A stretch of 64,000 bases of DNA from Butyrivibrio sp. VCD2006. Its GTDB lineage: Bacteria > Bacillota > Clostridia > Lachnospirales > Lachnospiraceae. The stretch's first letter is position 1. Every line of letters starts with the position of its first letter. Location of the stretch: the NCBI RefSeq assembly GCF_000423925.1, contig NZ_AUIX01000027.1:1-64000 (forward strand), given 5' to 3'. Positions 31,049-41,643 of the stretch are shown piece after piece. Below the pieces are notes generated by a model that saw only the letters and a program-made list of their open reading frames with translations, was not told the origin of the DNA and made no database searches. The translations under genes and the position numbers were made by a program.

Positions 31049-33970
31049 ATGGGAAAAACAAATGATAATTCTAACTTAAGAGAATATCTAACTCCAATCG
31101 GAGCCTGGGCTCTGGCTTTTGGGTGCAGTGTGGGCTGGGGATCATTTGTCATGCCCGGCACCACGTTCCTCCCAATGGCAGGACCAATTGGTACCGTCAT
31201 TGGAATGATCATTGGCGGGCTTGTGATGCTGCTTGTCGGTATTAATTATTTTTACATGATGGTGCATTATCCTGACTGTGGAAGTACTTATGCCTACACT
31301 AAGAATACGCTGGGATATGATCACGGTTTTATCAGCACCTGGTTTTTGATGCTTGTCTATATAGCAATAGTATGGGCAAATGTAACAGCTCTTCCGATTA
31401 TTTTCAGAAATCTTTTCGGGAGTCTGTTTCAATTTGGATTTCACTATACAGTTGCAGGCTACACTGTGTATTTGGGTGAAGTACTGCTGAGCCTTCTTGC
31501 ACTGGGAATTGCGTGTGGAGTATGTATCCACGGTGTTAAATTCTCGGAAATAGTACAGATTGTAATGGCGATACTTTTAATTGGAGGTATCGTCTTTTGC
31601 GCAATATGCATCTTTTCATCGGGAAGTCAGCCTTTGCAAAACCTTAAACCCTACTATGCGGCAGATACCGGACGTGCCGGTCAGATCATGAGAATTGTCT
31701 TTCTCGCACCATGGGCTTATGTCGGATTTGAATCTATCACCCATTCGGTAGAAGAGTATTCCTTTAATGTCAAAAAAGCCTTTCCAATCATTGTCATAGC
31801 TCTTATTTCAGGAGTAATTGCCTATTCGCTTTTGGTGCTCATTGCTGCATCTGCGCTGCCAAAGGAGTATTCCTATTGGAAGTATTATATTAAGGATTTG
31901 GAAAATCTTTCCGGAGTTAAGGGGCTGCCAACGTTTAATGCAGTCAAAACTTACATGGGAGACAAGGGGCTTGTAATTCTAGGAATTGCAGCTGTATGTG
32001 GGATTATGACCGGCCTTGTAGGTAATCTCATAGCAGCCAGCAGGCTTGTCTATTCCATGGCTAAAGACAATATGATAGGAAGCAGATTCACCAGAATCAA
32101 TGAGCAGGGTGTTCCGGCAAATGTAATCTTCGTACTCGTTCTGATATCTATTCCAATCCCGCTTTTTGGAAGAACAGCAATAGGATGGATCATTGATGTA
32201 AATACTGTAGGTGCGACTCTTGCTTATGTATATACTTCATGGACCGCTTTTAAAACCGCCAGAAAAGAAAACTATCTTCCTGTAAAAGTGACAGGAATGG
32301 TGGGTTTTCTTATTTCGATGACATATACAATATATTTCCTCATACCGGGAGTATGGTCTATAAGTAAGCTTGCCACAGAGTCCTACCTGATATTGATCGT
32401 GTGGAGTATGCTGGGCTTTTTTGCATTCCGTCACGTGTACATGAGGGACAGGAAAAGACGCTTTGGCAGATCAACAGTAGTATGGATAACGCTATTGTTC
32501 CTTGTCTTTTTCCTGTCAATGCTGTGGTTTCGCGAAGCTACCAAGAAAACAACAGCTGAGGTACTTGTAAATATTGATGAGTATAACGAGACTGAGCTCT
32601 CTGCTCATGGGGTCACTCTGACTTTAAATGAAATAATTGAGTCAGAGGATTATATAGCAAAGCAGGTTGAAAGAGTCAATGACTCAATGCAGATGAATAG
32701 TATTTTGCAGATGGCGACTATCTTGGTTGCTCTTTTCATAATGTTTTCCATTTATAACAATATGATGCACAGAGAAAAGGATCTTGAGGTGCAAAAGGCC
32801 AGAGCGGAGGAAAACAGCAAGGCCAAGAGTGACTTTTTGTCGAACATGAGTCATGACATCAGAACGCCAATGAATGCCATTATTGGATATACGGAACTGG
32901 CTAAGGATGTTGATAACATGCCGGATGAGGGACGCGAGTATCTGGATAAAATTGAGGCCTCAAGTAAGCATCTTCTGGCTCTTGTGAATGATATCCTTGA
33001 TATGAGCCGAATAGAAAACGGCAAGATGGAACTGGATATTGTAAAGACAGATCTCAAAAAGTGCATGGATGATATCAGAGATATCTTTTCCACGCAGATG
33101 AAGCTAAAGAGAATAGACTTTGTGCTTGATGCTGAGAATATCAAGAATCGTTATGTAATGTGTGATGCTAACCGATTAAACAGAGTAATGCTTAATCTTA
33201 TTAGTAATGCATATAAATTTACACCTGAAGGTGGGAGCGTCAGGGTGTCTCTTTACCAGATATCGGAAGGTGCAAGCAGAGCTTATTACAGAATAAGTGT
33301 TAAGGATTCCGGAATGGGCATGAGTCCTGAATTCGCAGAGAAGGTATTTGAAGCCTACGAGAGAGAGAAGGATGCCACTGATATTCAGGGAACCGGCCTT
33401 GGTATGGCCATTACCAAGAATATTTTAGATCTTATGGATGGTTCCATAACTGTTGAGACTGAAAAGGGCAAGGGAACAGAATTTGTAATCGACATAAGCT
33501 TTCCTACAGTTGATGCTTCCGAGATGGCAGAAAATGAAAGTGATGCGCTCCATGGAAGACAGATTGATTATACAAAGGTAAGGCTTTTACTTGTTGACGA
33601 TCAGCCTGTAAACAGGGAGATTGCCATTAGGATTTTGAAGAAATTCGGCTTCCAGGTTGACTATGCGGAAAATGGCGCGGAAGCAGTTGATAAGGTAAAA
33701 AGTTCTGAAGCAGGTTACTATCAGGCAATTCTTATGGATGTTCAGATGCCTGTAATGAATGGATATGAAGCGACAAGACAAATCCGTGCATTAGATGATC
33801 CTGAGATTTCCGGAATACCGATAGTTGCCATGACAGCAAATGCTTTTAAGGAGGATGTTGAGGCTGCACTTGATGCAGGAATGGACAGACATATTGCTAA
33901 GCCAATTGACATTGGCAAGCTTATTGAAACATTAAATGAGATTCTGACAGTGGAGAGGGCAAGCCTATGA
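31049..33970 (+). CDS. APC amino-acid permease fused to hybrid histidine kinase
   Basis: 973 residues. Residues about 10-465 form an APC-superfamily permease with twelve predicted helices; WGSFVMPGTTFLPMAGPIG matches the substrate-binding helix 1 pattern. Two further helices (about 475-495 and 550-572) flank a short external segment. The kinase follows: HisKA with phosphoacceptor His602 (MSHDIRTPMNAIIGY), N box NRVMLNLISNAYKFT, G boxes DSGMGM and GTGLGMAI, then a receiver with Asp897 (ILMDVQMPVMNG). This parallels CbrA-like transporter-kinases, which use an SSS rather than an APC transporter. The ribosome-binding site is weak, so it may be translationally coupled to the regulator gene. The next kinase overlaps it by 4 nt. 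Confidence 0.92.
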   Translation: MGKTNDNSNLREYLTPIGAWALAFGCSVGWGSFVMPGTTFLPMAGPIGTVIGMIIGGLVMLLVGINYFYMMVHYPDCGSTYAYTKNTLGYDHGFISTWFLMLVYIAIVWANVTALPIIFRNLFGSLFQFGFHYTVAGYTVYLGEVLLSLLALGIACGVCIHGVKFSEIVQIVMAILLIGGIVFCAICIFSSGSQPLQNLKPYYAADTGRAGQIMRIVFLAPWAYVGFESITHSVEEYSFNVKKAFPIIVIALISGVIAYSLLVLIAASALPKEYSYWKYYIKDLENLSGVKGLPTFNAVKTYMGDKGLVILGIAAVCGIMTGLVGNLIAASRLVYSMAKDNMIGSRFTRINEQGVPANVIFVLVLISIPIPLFGRTAIGWIIDVNTVGATLAYVYTSWTAFKTARKENYLPVKVTGMVGFLISMTYTIYFLIPGVWSISKLATESYLILIVWSMLGFFAFRHVYMRDRKRRFGRSTVVWITLLFLVFFLSMLWFREATKKTTAEVLVNIDEYNETELSAHGVTLTLNEIIESEDYIAKQVERVNDSMQMNSILQMATILVALFIMFSIYNNMMHREKDLEVQKARAEENSKAKSDFLSNMSHDIRTPMNAIIGYTELAKDVDNMPDEGREYLDKIEASSKHLLALVNDILDMSRIENGKMELDIVKTDLKKCMDDIRDIFSTQMKLKRIDFVLDAENIKNRYVMCDANRLNRVMLNLISNAYKFTPEGGSVRVSLYQISEGASRAYYRISVKDSGMGMSPEFAEKVFEAYEREKDATDIQGTGLGMAITKNILDLMDGSITVETEKGKGTEFVIDISFPTVDASEMAENESDALHGRQIDYTKVRLLLVDDQPVNREIAIRILKKFGFQVDYAENGAEAVDKVKSSEAGYYQAILMDVQMPVMNGYEATRQIRALDDPEISGIPIVAMTANAFKEDVEAALDAGMDRHIAKPIDIGKLIETLNEILTVERASL

Positions 33971-36444
33971 AGAGTAGAAAATGGAGCCTTACCACGCAGA
34001 TAATTACAGGTGTATCACTATTCCTTCTCTTTGCAGATGTTTTTCTTGGTGTGTCATTAACCATGCAATCACAGAAGGCTATTAAATCTTTGATCAACAG
34101 CAGGATGCTGGATATGTCAAACACTGCAGCATCCATGCTTGATGGGGATGTTGTAGGTACCTTCACGGCAGAGGATGAAGGATCAGAAGATTACGAAGCT
34201 GAAATGGACAAGCTCAGAGCATTCCAGAATAATATGGAATTAAAATACATTTATTGTATAAAGAAGGTCGGTGAGTCTGAGTTTGTGTTCTCAATTGATC
34301 CTGCCGAGGACCCAGGTGAATTTGGGTCACCTATTGTTTATACGGAAGCACTTAATAATGCGAGCAATGGCATCCCTTCAGTTGATATGGATCCCTATGA
34401 GGATTCCTGGGGTAAGTTCTACAGTGCATACAGCCCTGTATTTGATTCTGCCGGGAATGTGGCAGTAATAGTGGCAGTTGATTTTAGTGCCACCTGGTAT
34501 GATGAGCAGACAAAAAGTTTTGTAAGAATAATACTTGCAGATATCATGATAACGGTTGTAGTAGGAGTATTCCTGATTATTTTTGTAATGAGAAATGTCA
34601 GGAGCTATTTTGATGTGCTTGTAAATGATTTAAATGACCTTGCAGAGGATGTTGATGATATCACAAGGGAGCTGGCTGATTCCTCCGGCGCAGATATTGC
34701 AGAATATGAGAAAAAGACGGGAAATTTGGAAGGTGTCGCGCGAAATGAAATTCAGCTTATCGGTCTAAAAATCCACAGCGTAAGAGATCACCTGAGGCTC
34801 TATATGGATCATGCCCAAAGACAGGCCAACAATATGATCACTGCGCTGGCTTCGGATTACTGGAGCGTATATTATGTCAATCTTGATAAGGATAAGGGTA
34901 CCTGCTTTAGATCTCATACAGAGCTTGAAAACGGATTAAAGGAAGGAGAGACCTTTTGCTTTAGCACCACATTCAGAAACTATGCCCATGAACACGTGGC
35001 AGAAAATTATAGGGAAGAGTTTCTCAAATTCATAGATCCTGTAAATATTCGTCAAAGACTTTTAAATGAGACCCTGATTGCGTATAGCTATCTGAGTATA
35101 AAGGATGGCAGGGAATCTTATGAGATGATACGAATTGCAGGTGTAAGAAGAGTTGAGGACAGAGAAGATCATATAGTTCATTCTATAGGAGTCGGCTTTA
35201 CAGATGTTGATGCAGAGATGCGAAGAACACTTGAACAAAGCCAGGCTCTTAGCGATGCGCTTTCGGTTGCGGAAGAGGCAAGTAAGGCAAAGACCGCTTT
35301 CCTCTCCAGCATGAGCCATGAAATCAGAACGCCTATGAACGCAATTATAGGTATTGATAAGATCGCCCTTAGTGATCCTGATATTTCCGATCAGACAAGA
35401 GATTATCTTGAACAGATCGGTTCTTCTGCTGATCATCTTTTGAAGATTATCAACGATATTCTTGATATGTCCAGAATTGAGTCAGGAAAAATGGTCATTA
35501 AAAATGAGGAATTTTCACTCAGAAAGCTTCTTGATCAGGTGGATACAATTATAGGAAGCCAGTGCAAGGACAAGGACATAAACTACACTTCGCAGATAAT
35601 AGGGGATGTAGACAGATTTTTTATCGGCGATGGGATGAAGCTCGAGCAAATAATTATCAATATCCTTGGGAATGCTGTAAAGTTTACACCTGCAGGCGGC
35701 GACGTCAGCTTTACTGTTGAGAGAACCAAGAATTACGGAGGTAAAAGCCTTCTTAAGTTCACGGTTATAGATAACGGAATCGGAATGGATGAAGAATATC
35801 TTCCGCGCATTTTTGATGCCTTCAGTCAGGAGGATGCATCTAACACCAATAAATACGGCAGTACCGGCCTTGGCATGGCAATAACAAAGAATATTGTTGA
35901 CATGCTTAATGGTGAGATCAGCGTCACCAGTAAAAAAGGAGAGGGAACAAGGTTTGTTGTTACTGTGACACTTATGGATTCCGACCATGTGGACGAAGAC
36001 GAGGTGCAGGAAAAGAGTGAAGCATCCGGTAATGAAGAAGTTGAGAAATCCCTTGCCGGAAAGCGGATACTTCTGGCCGAGGATATTGAAGTTAATGCAA
36101 GAATTATGATGAAAATTCTTGATATCAAAAAACTCGAGGTTGAGCATGCTGAGAATGGAAAAATAGCGGTACAGATGTTTGAAGACCATCCGGAAGGCTA
36201 TTATGACGCTATTTTGATGGATATGAGAATGCCGGAAATGGATGGCCTTACAGCCACAACTGTGATTAGGGCACTTGACAGGCAGGATGCGAAAAAGATT
36301 CCTATCATCGCTCTTACAGCCAATGCTTTTGATGAGGATGTACAGCGCAGTCTTCAGGCAGGAATGAATGCACACCTGTCAAAACCTGTTGAACCTGAAG
36401 TGATATTCTCTACATTGGAAGAATTTATATCATCTGCTACATGA
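33967..36444 (+). CDS. membrane hybrid histidine kinase
   Basis: 825 residues. Helix 1 (about 10-32), an extracytoplasmic sensor of about 150 residues, helix 2 (IMITVVVGVFLIIFVM, about 195), a linker with a PAS-like region, HisKA with His451 (MSHEIRTPMNAIIGI), N box LEQIIINILGNAVKFT, G boxes DNGIGM and STGLGMAI, and a receiver with Asp752 (ILMDMRMPEMDG). The ATG overlaps the stop of the permease-kinase (ATGA), so the two are translationally coupled. Both kinases lack an Hpt domain. The 3' end overlaps the convergent Cache-GGDEF gene by 8 nt. Confidence 0.92.
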   Translation: MKSRKWSLTTQIITGVSLFLLFADVFLGVSLTMQSQKAIKSLINSRMLDMSNTAASMLDGDVVGTFTAEDEGSEDYEAEMDKLRAFQNNMELKYIYCIKKVGESEFVFSIDPAEDPGEFGSPIVYTEALNNASNGIPSVDMDPYEDSWGKFYSAYSPVFDSAGNVAVIVAVDFSATWYDEQTKSFVRIILADIMITVVVGVFLIIFVMRNVRSYFDVLVNDLNDLAEDVDDITRELADSSGADIAEYEKKTGNLEGVARNEIQLIGLKIHSVRDHLRLYMDHAQRQANNMITALASDYWSVYYVNLDKDKGTCFRSHTELENGLKEGETFCFSTTFRNYAHEHVAENYREEFLKFIDPVNIRQRLLNETLIAYSYLSIKDGRESYEMIRIAGVRRVEDREDHIVHSIGVGFTDVDAEMRRTLEQSQALSDALSVAEEASKAKTAFLSSMSHEIRTPMNAIIGIDKIALSDPDISDQTRDYLEQIGSSADHLLKIINDILDMSRIESGKMVIKNEEFSLRKLLDQVDTIIGSQCKDKDINYTSQIIGDVDRFFIGDGMKLEQIIINILGNAVKFTPAGGDVSFTVERTKNYGGKSLLKFTVIDNGIGMDEEYLPRIFDAFSQEDASNTNKYGSTGLGMAITKNIVDMLNGEISVTSKKGEGTRFVVTVTLMDSDHVDEDEVQEKSEASGNEEVEKSLAGKRILLAEDIEVNARIMMKILDIKKLEVEHAENGKIAVQMFEDHPEGYYDAILMDMRMPEMDGLTATTVIRALDRQDAKKIPIIALTANAFDEDVQRSLQAGMNAHLSKPVEPEVIFSTLEEFISSAT

Positions 36445-38278
36445 AGGTAACCTTGTTACCTGTAGTTTTTTTGCTCTGATATGTTCCTTTATCAGCTCTC
36501 TCATAGAGCTTTTCAAAGGGTTCGTGAGTCTCAGAGTCATAGAAGGCTGCCCCGACGCTGACAGATATCTTATGACCCTTGAGCTCCGGAATATCAATAA
36601 GATCAAGCTTTTTAAAAAATCTATCCATGATTATCATTCCGATGTCACTATCCTTGACCCCCACTGCAAATGCGGCAAATTCATCGCCTCCGAGCCTGAA
36701 TACCACGTCGGAGTCACGGAAGGAATCCTTAAGAGTATGGGCAATTGCAATAAGAACCTTATCACCTACAGAATGTCCGAAGGTGTCATTTACGTATTTG
36801 AATTTGTCGGCATCCATAAGGCAGAACATTCCGCCGTCCGCGGTTGATAATTTTTCGCGAATTCGCTGCTCGCCGCTTCCTCTGTTCATGATCCCTGTCA
36901 TTCGATCAGTTTCTGACAAAACACGGAGCTTCTCCTGCTTCTTCTTATCATCATCTATGGACTCAATAGCAAGTAGAAGCTGAGTCATATGTCCGCTTTC
37001 ATCTCTTTTTAGTGCGATATATCTCATGCGGACCCATCGATCTTTGTCATCAACAAATTCGCATGAAATGGTATTAACATTTTCCATACGCTCATAAAGT
37101 GTATCAACATCAAGGAAGCTCTTTAACATATCTCTAAAGTGCTCTGCGCACATCTTTTCTGCAAACTCATCAGTTCTGAAGCTGAAGCTTTCAAAATTAC
37201 CTCCAAGAAGTCTGTCTACATCTTCGTTTCCGCGAACAACAGAAACTGTGTCAGTGTCAAGGTCTATATGCAGCATTGATACATATATGTCTGCTACAGC
37301 AAGCACTTCCCTGCTCAGGTGTTCTACTTCATTCTGTTTGTGTCCCATGTAGCTTGAGATAAAAAATATAATTACCAGTACAACTATAAGAGCGAGAGCT
37401 GCCAATATATATATTATTCTAAGTGAAATGAATGCACTTTTTTCATCCATGATAAGGACTACATACCAGCCTTTGTTGCATCTGTCAAAAAAGGCCGCAT
37501 GGCTGCCATTTTGATCGGACAAAACAGCACTTCCGTCAAATTTTGTTACAAGTGCGTCCACAAGTTGTCTGCCGGCATCTCCCCATTCAGTGTTATAGTT
37601 TTTACCGACTTCCATATAATTGGAGTGTGCGATTACGGTTCCGTTTTTATCAATAATGATGGCTGCCTCTGCATTGTTTTCAACGGTTAGGCGCTGAACA
37701 TAGTCCTCAAGCTCTTCTAGGAAAAGGTCCATTGCGACTACGCTTTTTCCATCATCTAAGAGTTTGCATGCGGTGATCATCATAGTGTGTGTCTCTGCGC
37801 TAAGGTATGGAGTTGTTATTACAGCCCGTCCCTGACTATCAAGCGCAGCCTTATACCATGGTCTCTCAGTAGGCTCGTAGGCTTCATCCAGAACCCATCC
37901 GGTTCCATTAAGATATTCACCGTTAAAATAGCCGTAAATTCCAAGCTGGCTGCCCTCAATAAGCTTTGAGTACACTTCTGATTCGGAAGCAAGATAAGCA
38001 CTGATTTCATCTGAAGAAGCATTGGAATTTATCATTGAGTTCAGTTTTGCAGATAAGAATTCAACTGCGTCCGCGGGGGTAGAAAGATAGGAATCAACAC
38101 CGTTAGTTGCGTCAGTTACATCATTTTTCCACAGATTAATAAGGCTCTCTTTGGAAGTATTGTAGAGATTGTAGAACAATACTATGATGAAAAGTCCGGC
38201 AAGAAACATTCCCAAGAAAGAAATGAATAAATATTTTTTGTTTAGTTTGAATCCGATTATTGAAAAATGATTTTTCAT
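36437..38278 (-). CDS. membrane diguanylate cyclase with Cache sensor
   Basis: 613 residues. Helix 1 (YLFISFLGMFLAGLFIIVLFY), an extracytoplasmic dCache-like region of about 240 residues (with ERPWYKAALDSQGR and TPYLSAETHTMMITACKLL, typical of Cache ligand pockets), helix 2 (IYILAALALIVVLVIIFFIS), a PAS-like linker and a C-terminal GGDEF domain: FRLGGDEFAAFAV with an RDSD inhibitory site five residues upstream. It converts an external signal to c-di-GMP. GAGG precedes the ATG. It lies 29 nt downstream of a solute-binding lipoprotein gene, implying one operon and possibly a ligand-delivery partner. Confidence 0.9.
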   Translation of the reverse strand: MKNHFSIIGFKLNKKYLFISFLGMFLAGLFIIVLFYNLYNTSKESLINLWKNDVTDATNGVDSYLSTPADAVEFLSAKLNSMINSNASSDEISAYLASESEVYSKLIEGSQLGIYGYFNGEYLNGTGWVLDEAYEPTERPWYKAALDSQGRAVITTPYLSAETHTMMITACKLLDDGKSVVAMDLFLEELEDYVQRLTVENNAEAAIIIDKNGTVIAHSNYMEVGKNYNTEWGDAGRQLVDALVTKFDGSAVLSDQNGSHAAFFDRCNKGWYVVLIMDEKSAFISLRIIYILAALALIVVLVIIFFISSYMGHKQNEVEHLSREVLAVADIYVSMLHIDLDTDTVSVVRGNEDVDRLLGGNFESFSFRTDEFAEKMCAEHFRDMLKSFLDVDTLYERMENVNTISCEFVDDKDRWVRMRYIALKRDESGHMTQLLLAIESIDDDKKKQEKLRVLSETDRMTGIMNRGSGEQRIREKLSTADGGMFCLMDADKFKYVNDTFGHSVGDKVLIAIAHTLKDSFRDSDVVFRLGGDEFAAFAVGVKDSDIGMIIMDRFFKKLDLIDIPELKGHKISVSVGAAFYDSETHEPFEKLYERADKGTYQSKKTTGNKVTFM

Positions 38279-38307
38279 AACAGATCCTCTAAGAAAATGG
38301 CCAGGTT

Positions 38308-39696
38308 TTACTGATTTTTGAGAGCTGCCTGCATTTCCTTTTTACAGTTTTTTATTACAGCATCGACGGTCGCGGATTTATCGAAAACAATTTTATCCAT
38401 GTTGTTTCCGAATATGATGTTGAGATCAGTAAAATGCTCGGAGGTTTCATCAGCTGCCATCTTTGGATCCAGTGTCTTGGCAACCTCATAAAACAATTGC
38501 ATTTCATCATTAAAGTTCTCGTATGTCAGGCTCATATTCAAAAGGCTGTTTCGAACCGGAATGAAATTCCCGGTTTCACAAAAGGTTTTCATGACATCTT
38601 TACTGGTTATGTATGAAGCCACGATTGCAGCAGCTTTGGGATATTTTGTGTTTTTATAGCAGAAAATGGAATTGCCGCCCATATCTGTGCCTGTCTTTCC
38701 ATCTTTTTGAGGCATATAGGTAACGCCCCAGTTGTCGGGCATTTTTTCCTGCATAAATGAACAGTGCCAGCTTCCTGCAAAGTCAAATGCTACCTCTTCT
38801 GATACGAAAAGATTATTCGCCTCCTGAGGTCCGGTAAAGCCTGATTCCGAGAACAGATTCTCATCCCTCATATCTTTGTAGAACTGCACCGCTTCACGGA
38901 ATTGTTTTGTATCGACGGTTATATTGGTCTGGCTCTCGTCAAGGAGTGATCCACCATTCATGTATACGAAAGGCAGATATCTGTATCCAAGGTTGTTTAG
39001 CCAGATTCCGGTTCCGGCATATTGCAGCTTGTTATCCTGTTTTACTTTCCTTGCTATGTCCTTTAGCTCATCCCAGCTGTAGGCATCCGCGATGTTCTTG
39101 GGAATTCGGATGCCTGAATTTTCAAACATACGCTTGTTGTAAAACATAGCAATCACGTCTGTATGATGCGGAAGAGCAACTATCTGGCCATTATAAAGTC
39201 CACTGGCAAGGAAACCCTCATTTATATCCATAAGATCATTCTTTGATAAATAGGGAGTGAGGTCGAGCATTACATCCTGAGACTTAAAACGACCAAGATA
39301 TTGATACTGATACCTTATAACATCGGGCCAGTCACCATTGTTTATTCTGGAGTCCATGATATCTCTGTATTCGGTAGCAGGGTACATCTGACGTACTATT
39401 TGGATTTCAGGGTGGTCCGATTCAAGTTTATTAAGTATAGTATCCCAGGCCTGCGCATCGGCAGGAGATCCATCCCAGTATGTGATCTCAATGGTAGCAC
39501 CTTCCTCAGCCACAAGATCAGTGGGATTTCCAACATTACTCAGTGCTTCTTCAACCATATTTACGTTTGGTTTTTCATCGGTCTCAGACACCTGGGAAAC
39601 TGAGGTGTTTCCACATCCAAATGAAAGTGCAACTGCTGCAATTGCACAACAGGAAAATACCCTCTTAACAAGACTGTTTTTAAAACCACTAATCAT
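38308..39696 (-). CDS. extracellular solute-binding lipoprotein (sugar-type family 1)
   Basis: 462 residues from the ATG at 39696, with GAGGTGG upstream. The lipoprotein signal ends LSFGC. The mature part has the family 1 sugar-binding layout: IEITYWDGSPADAQAW, YPATEYRDIMDSRINNGDWPDV, IVALPHHTDVIAMFYNKRMF, then FAGSWHCSFM and GGNSIFCYKN. No permease or ATPase genes are adjacent; instead the next gene in the operon is a Cache-GGDEF cyclase. It may be a component of an ABC importer encoded elsewhere or a sensory binding protein. Confidence 0.87.
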   Translation of the reverse strand: MISGFKNSLVKRVFSCCAIAAVALSFGCGNTSVSQVSETDEKPNVNMVEEALSNVGNPTDLVAEEGATIEITYWDGSPADAQAWDTILNKLESDHPEIQIVRQMYPATEYRDIMDSRINNGDWPDVIRYQYQYLGRFKSQDVMLDLTPYLSKNDLMDINEGFLASGLYNGQIVALPHHTDVIAMFYNKRMFENSGIRIPKNIADAYSWDELKDIARKVKQDNKLQYAGTGIWLNNLGYRYLPFVYMNGGSLLDESQTNITVDTKQFREAVQFYKDMRDENLFSESGFTGPQEANNLFVSEEVAFDFAGSWHCSFMQEKMPDNWGVTYMPQKDGKTGTDMGGNSIFCYKNTKYPKAAAIVASYITSKDVMKTFCETGNFIPVRNSLLNMSLTYENFNDEMQLFYEVAKTLDPKMAADETSEHFTDLNIIFGNNMDKIVFDKSATVDAVIKNCKKEMQAALKNQ

Positions 39697-39801
39697 TGGC
39701 ACCACCTCAAAGATTGCGAAATACTGCGTATTATTAAATTTATGTTAGCATAATTGTATTTATCAATAAGAAAATCGCTATTAAAAGTTTATTAATTGAA
39801 A

Positions 39802-39833
39802 AAAGGCCACTGTTCAAGTGAACAGTAGCCTTT
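39802..39833 (-). terminator. intrinsic terminator of the chemoreceptor gene
   Basis: Reading on the minus strand, AAAGGC.ACTGTTC pairs with GAACAGT.GCCTTT with one mismatch, followed by TTTTTT. Confidence 0.8.
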
Positions 39834-39853
39834 CTGATATATTATTTTATCTA

Positions 39854-41596
39854 TTATGCTGTCTTTTTCTCTTCCTCAGCTAAGGAGAAGTAATCCATCT
39901 TTTCGTTAAGTGTCTCAGCCATCTTACGAAGGTCATTTGCAGCATCGCTGATAAGTGCGAATGTAGCATTAAGCTCTTCCATAGATGCGTTTGTCTCCTG
40001 TGTAGAAGCTGCGTTCTGCTGAGAAATAGCAGAGAGCTCGGAGATGATATCTGAGAAGTTTGTCTTAAGCTCGTTAAGCATATGAACTCTTTCAGCAATG
40101 AGTTTTGTTGAGCTGTCTACGTTGTTAACATTTATAACAACTGCATCCATATCATTCTTTGTTGTAGTGAGCTGCTCGTTCTGCTCCTGCATGCTCTCGC
40201 TGAGCTGCTCGATAGTATCAACGCTCTTCTGAGACTCGCTTACAAGTGCATCAACGATCTTGTTGATTGAAACGGCTGCTTCCTTAGACTGTGAAGAGAG
40301 AGTACCGATCTCCTGAGCAACTACTGAGAAGCCCTTACCATAATCACCTGCTCTTGCAGCCTCGATAGAAGCGTTAAGAGAAAGAAGGTGAGTCTGCTCA
40401 GCAATAGCTGTAATTACATTTGATGCCTCTGCAATATCCTTAACAGAGTTGTTTGTAAGACGAATCTGGTCGTTGATGTCATTCATTGAAGACATAACGT
40501 CTGCATTCTTAGTCATGAGATGACTAAGTGTATCTACAGTGCGGTTTGCACCTGTTAACATCTCGTTTGCTGCTGTTGAAAGATCCTCAACTCTTACTGT
40601 GATATCGTCGATGCTGTCACCCATTTCGTTTGTGTTGTTAACTGAGTTCTCAACGCTCTCAGCCTGTGACTGAGCACCGCGGCTGATATCTTCAACTGCT
40701 GTAGTTACCTGCTCTGCAACGTGAGAAGCTGTCTCTGCTGAAGATGCAAGGTTAATACCCGATGTAGACACGTCCTCTGAAAGCTTCTTGGTAGCGCTGA
40801 TAACATCCTGAAGCTTGTCACGAACCTGAGCTGAGCTTCCTGCGATAACACCAAGCTCATCCTTACGGTTGAATGTGCGATCATCAATATAGAAGAAAAG
40901 ATCACCATCTTCAAGCTGCTGAAGTCCGTTTACGATATCGCGGATTGACTTTGTGGATCTGCTGATAATAATACGAGCTACAATCCAGTTAAATATGAAG
41001 AAGAGGGCGAAAGTTGCAATAATTGCCTTCATAGCTGCTGACATGTTTGCAACAACGACTGAAGTATCTCTTCCTGCGAATACCATTCCTACGATAGAAC
41101 CGTCTGAATTCTTAAGAGGAAGGTAATATGCGTACCAATCCTGACCACCGATCTGGAAGTTTTCTGCAAGGTATTCGTTTCCGCCATTTAATACTGTTGA
41201 AATAACAACATCTGAAGCTTTTGTACCTTCCATGCGCTGTCCGGTTTCAGCATCCTTAAGTGAAGTAACATAACGTGTATCACCATAGAATAAAGTGAAA
41301 TCCATTCCTGTTCTTGCGTGAAGGTCATCAAGCTGTTCCTGATACATATCGTGAACTGCTGTATCACCCTTCATAAGCTGACCGTCTTCTGATACTGACC
41401 AATCACCATCAACTGAATGTGTGAGCTGATTTTCAACCAGGATAGCAGCTGCCTGAAGTCCTTCTGAGAAGGAAGTGAGGTATGCCTTCTTAATATGGTT
41501 ATAACCGATAAACCCTATGAGCGCTGACATTAAAAGCGCAAGGACAGAGGCAATAAGGATGATGCTACGAACCATGTTTCTGCTTTTCTTTTTCAT
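39854..41596 (-). CDS. methyl-accepting chemotaxis protein
   Basis: 580 residues from the ATG at 41596 ([13 protein letters not shown]); the frame extends to 41662, but that part contains the terminator hairpin of the leader. Helix 1 ([21 protein letters not shown]), a periplasmic single-Cache-like region (about 35-185), helix 2 ([16 protein letters not shown]), a HAMP segment, and the signalling domain with the conserved tip [32 protein letters not shown]. It passes ligand occupancy to CheA/CheW. Its 5' leader carries a candidate c-di-GMP riboswitch. The ribosome-binding site is weak (AGAGAATGG). Confidence 0.92.
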   Translation of the reverse strand: MKKKSRNMVRSIILIASVLALLMSALIGFIGYNHIKKAYLTSFSEGLQAAAILVENQLTHSVDGDWSVSEDGQLMKGDTAVHDMYQEQLDDLHARTGMDFTLFYGDTRYVTSLKDAETGQRMEGTKASDVVISTVLNGGNEYLAENFQIGGQDWYAYYLPLKNSDGSIVGMVFAGRDTSVVVANMSAAMKAIIATFALFFIFNWIVARIIISRSTKSIRDIVNGLQQLEDGDLFFYIDDRTFNRKDELGVIAGSSAQVRDKLQDVISATKKLSEDVSTSGINLASSAETASHVAEQVTTAVEDISRGAQSQAESVENSVNNTNEMGDSIDDITVRVEDLSTAANEMLTGANRTVDTLSHLMTKNADVMSSMNDINDQIRLTNNSVKDIAEASNVITAIAEQTHLLSLNASIEAARAGDYGKGFSVVAQEIGTLSSQSKEAAVSINKIVDALVSESQKSVDTIEQLSESMQEQNEQLTTTKNDMDAVVINVNNVDSSTKLIAERVHMLNELKTNFSDIISELSAISQQNAASTQETNASMEELNATFALISDAANDLRKMAETLNEKMDYFSLAEEEKKTA

Positions 41597-41643
41597 TTTT
41601 TTACCATTCTCTTTCTGATTGCTTAAGCAATCGCAAACAACAC

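Noticed and set aside
35515..36375. 286-residue minus-strand frame opposite the second hybrid kinase
   Set aside because: It is antisense to conserved HATPase and receiver motifs; the Cys/His-rich composition is typical of a shadow frame.
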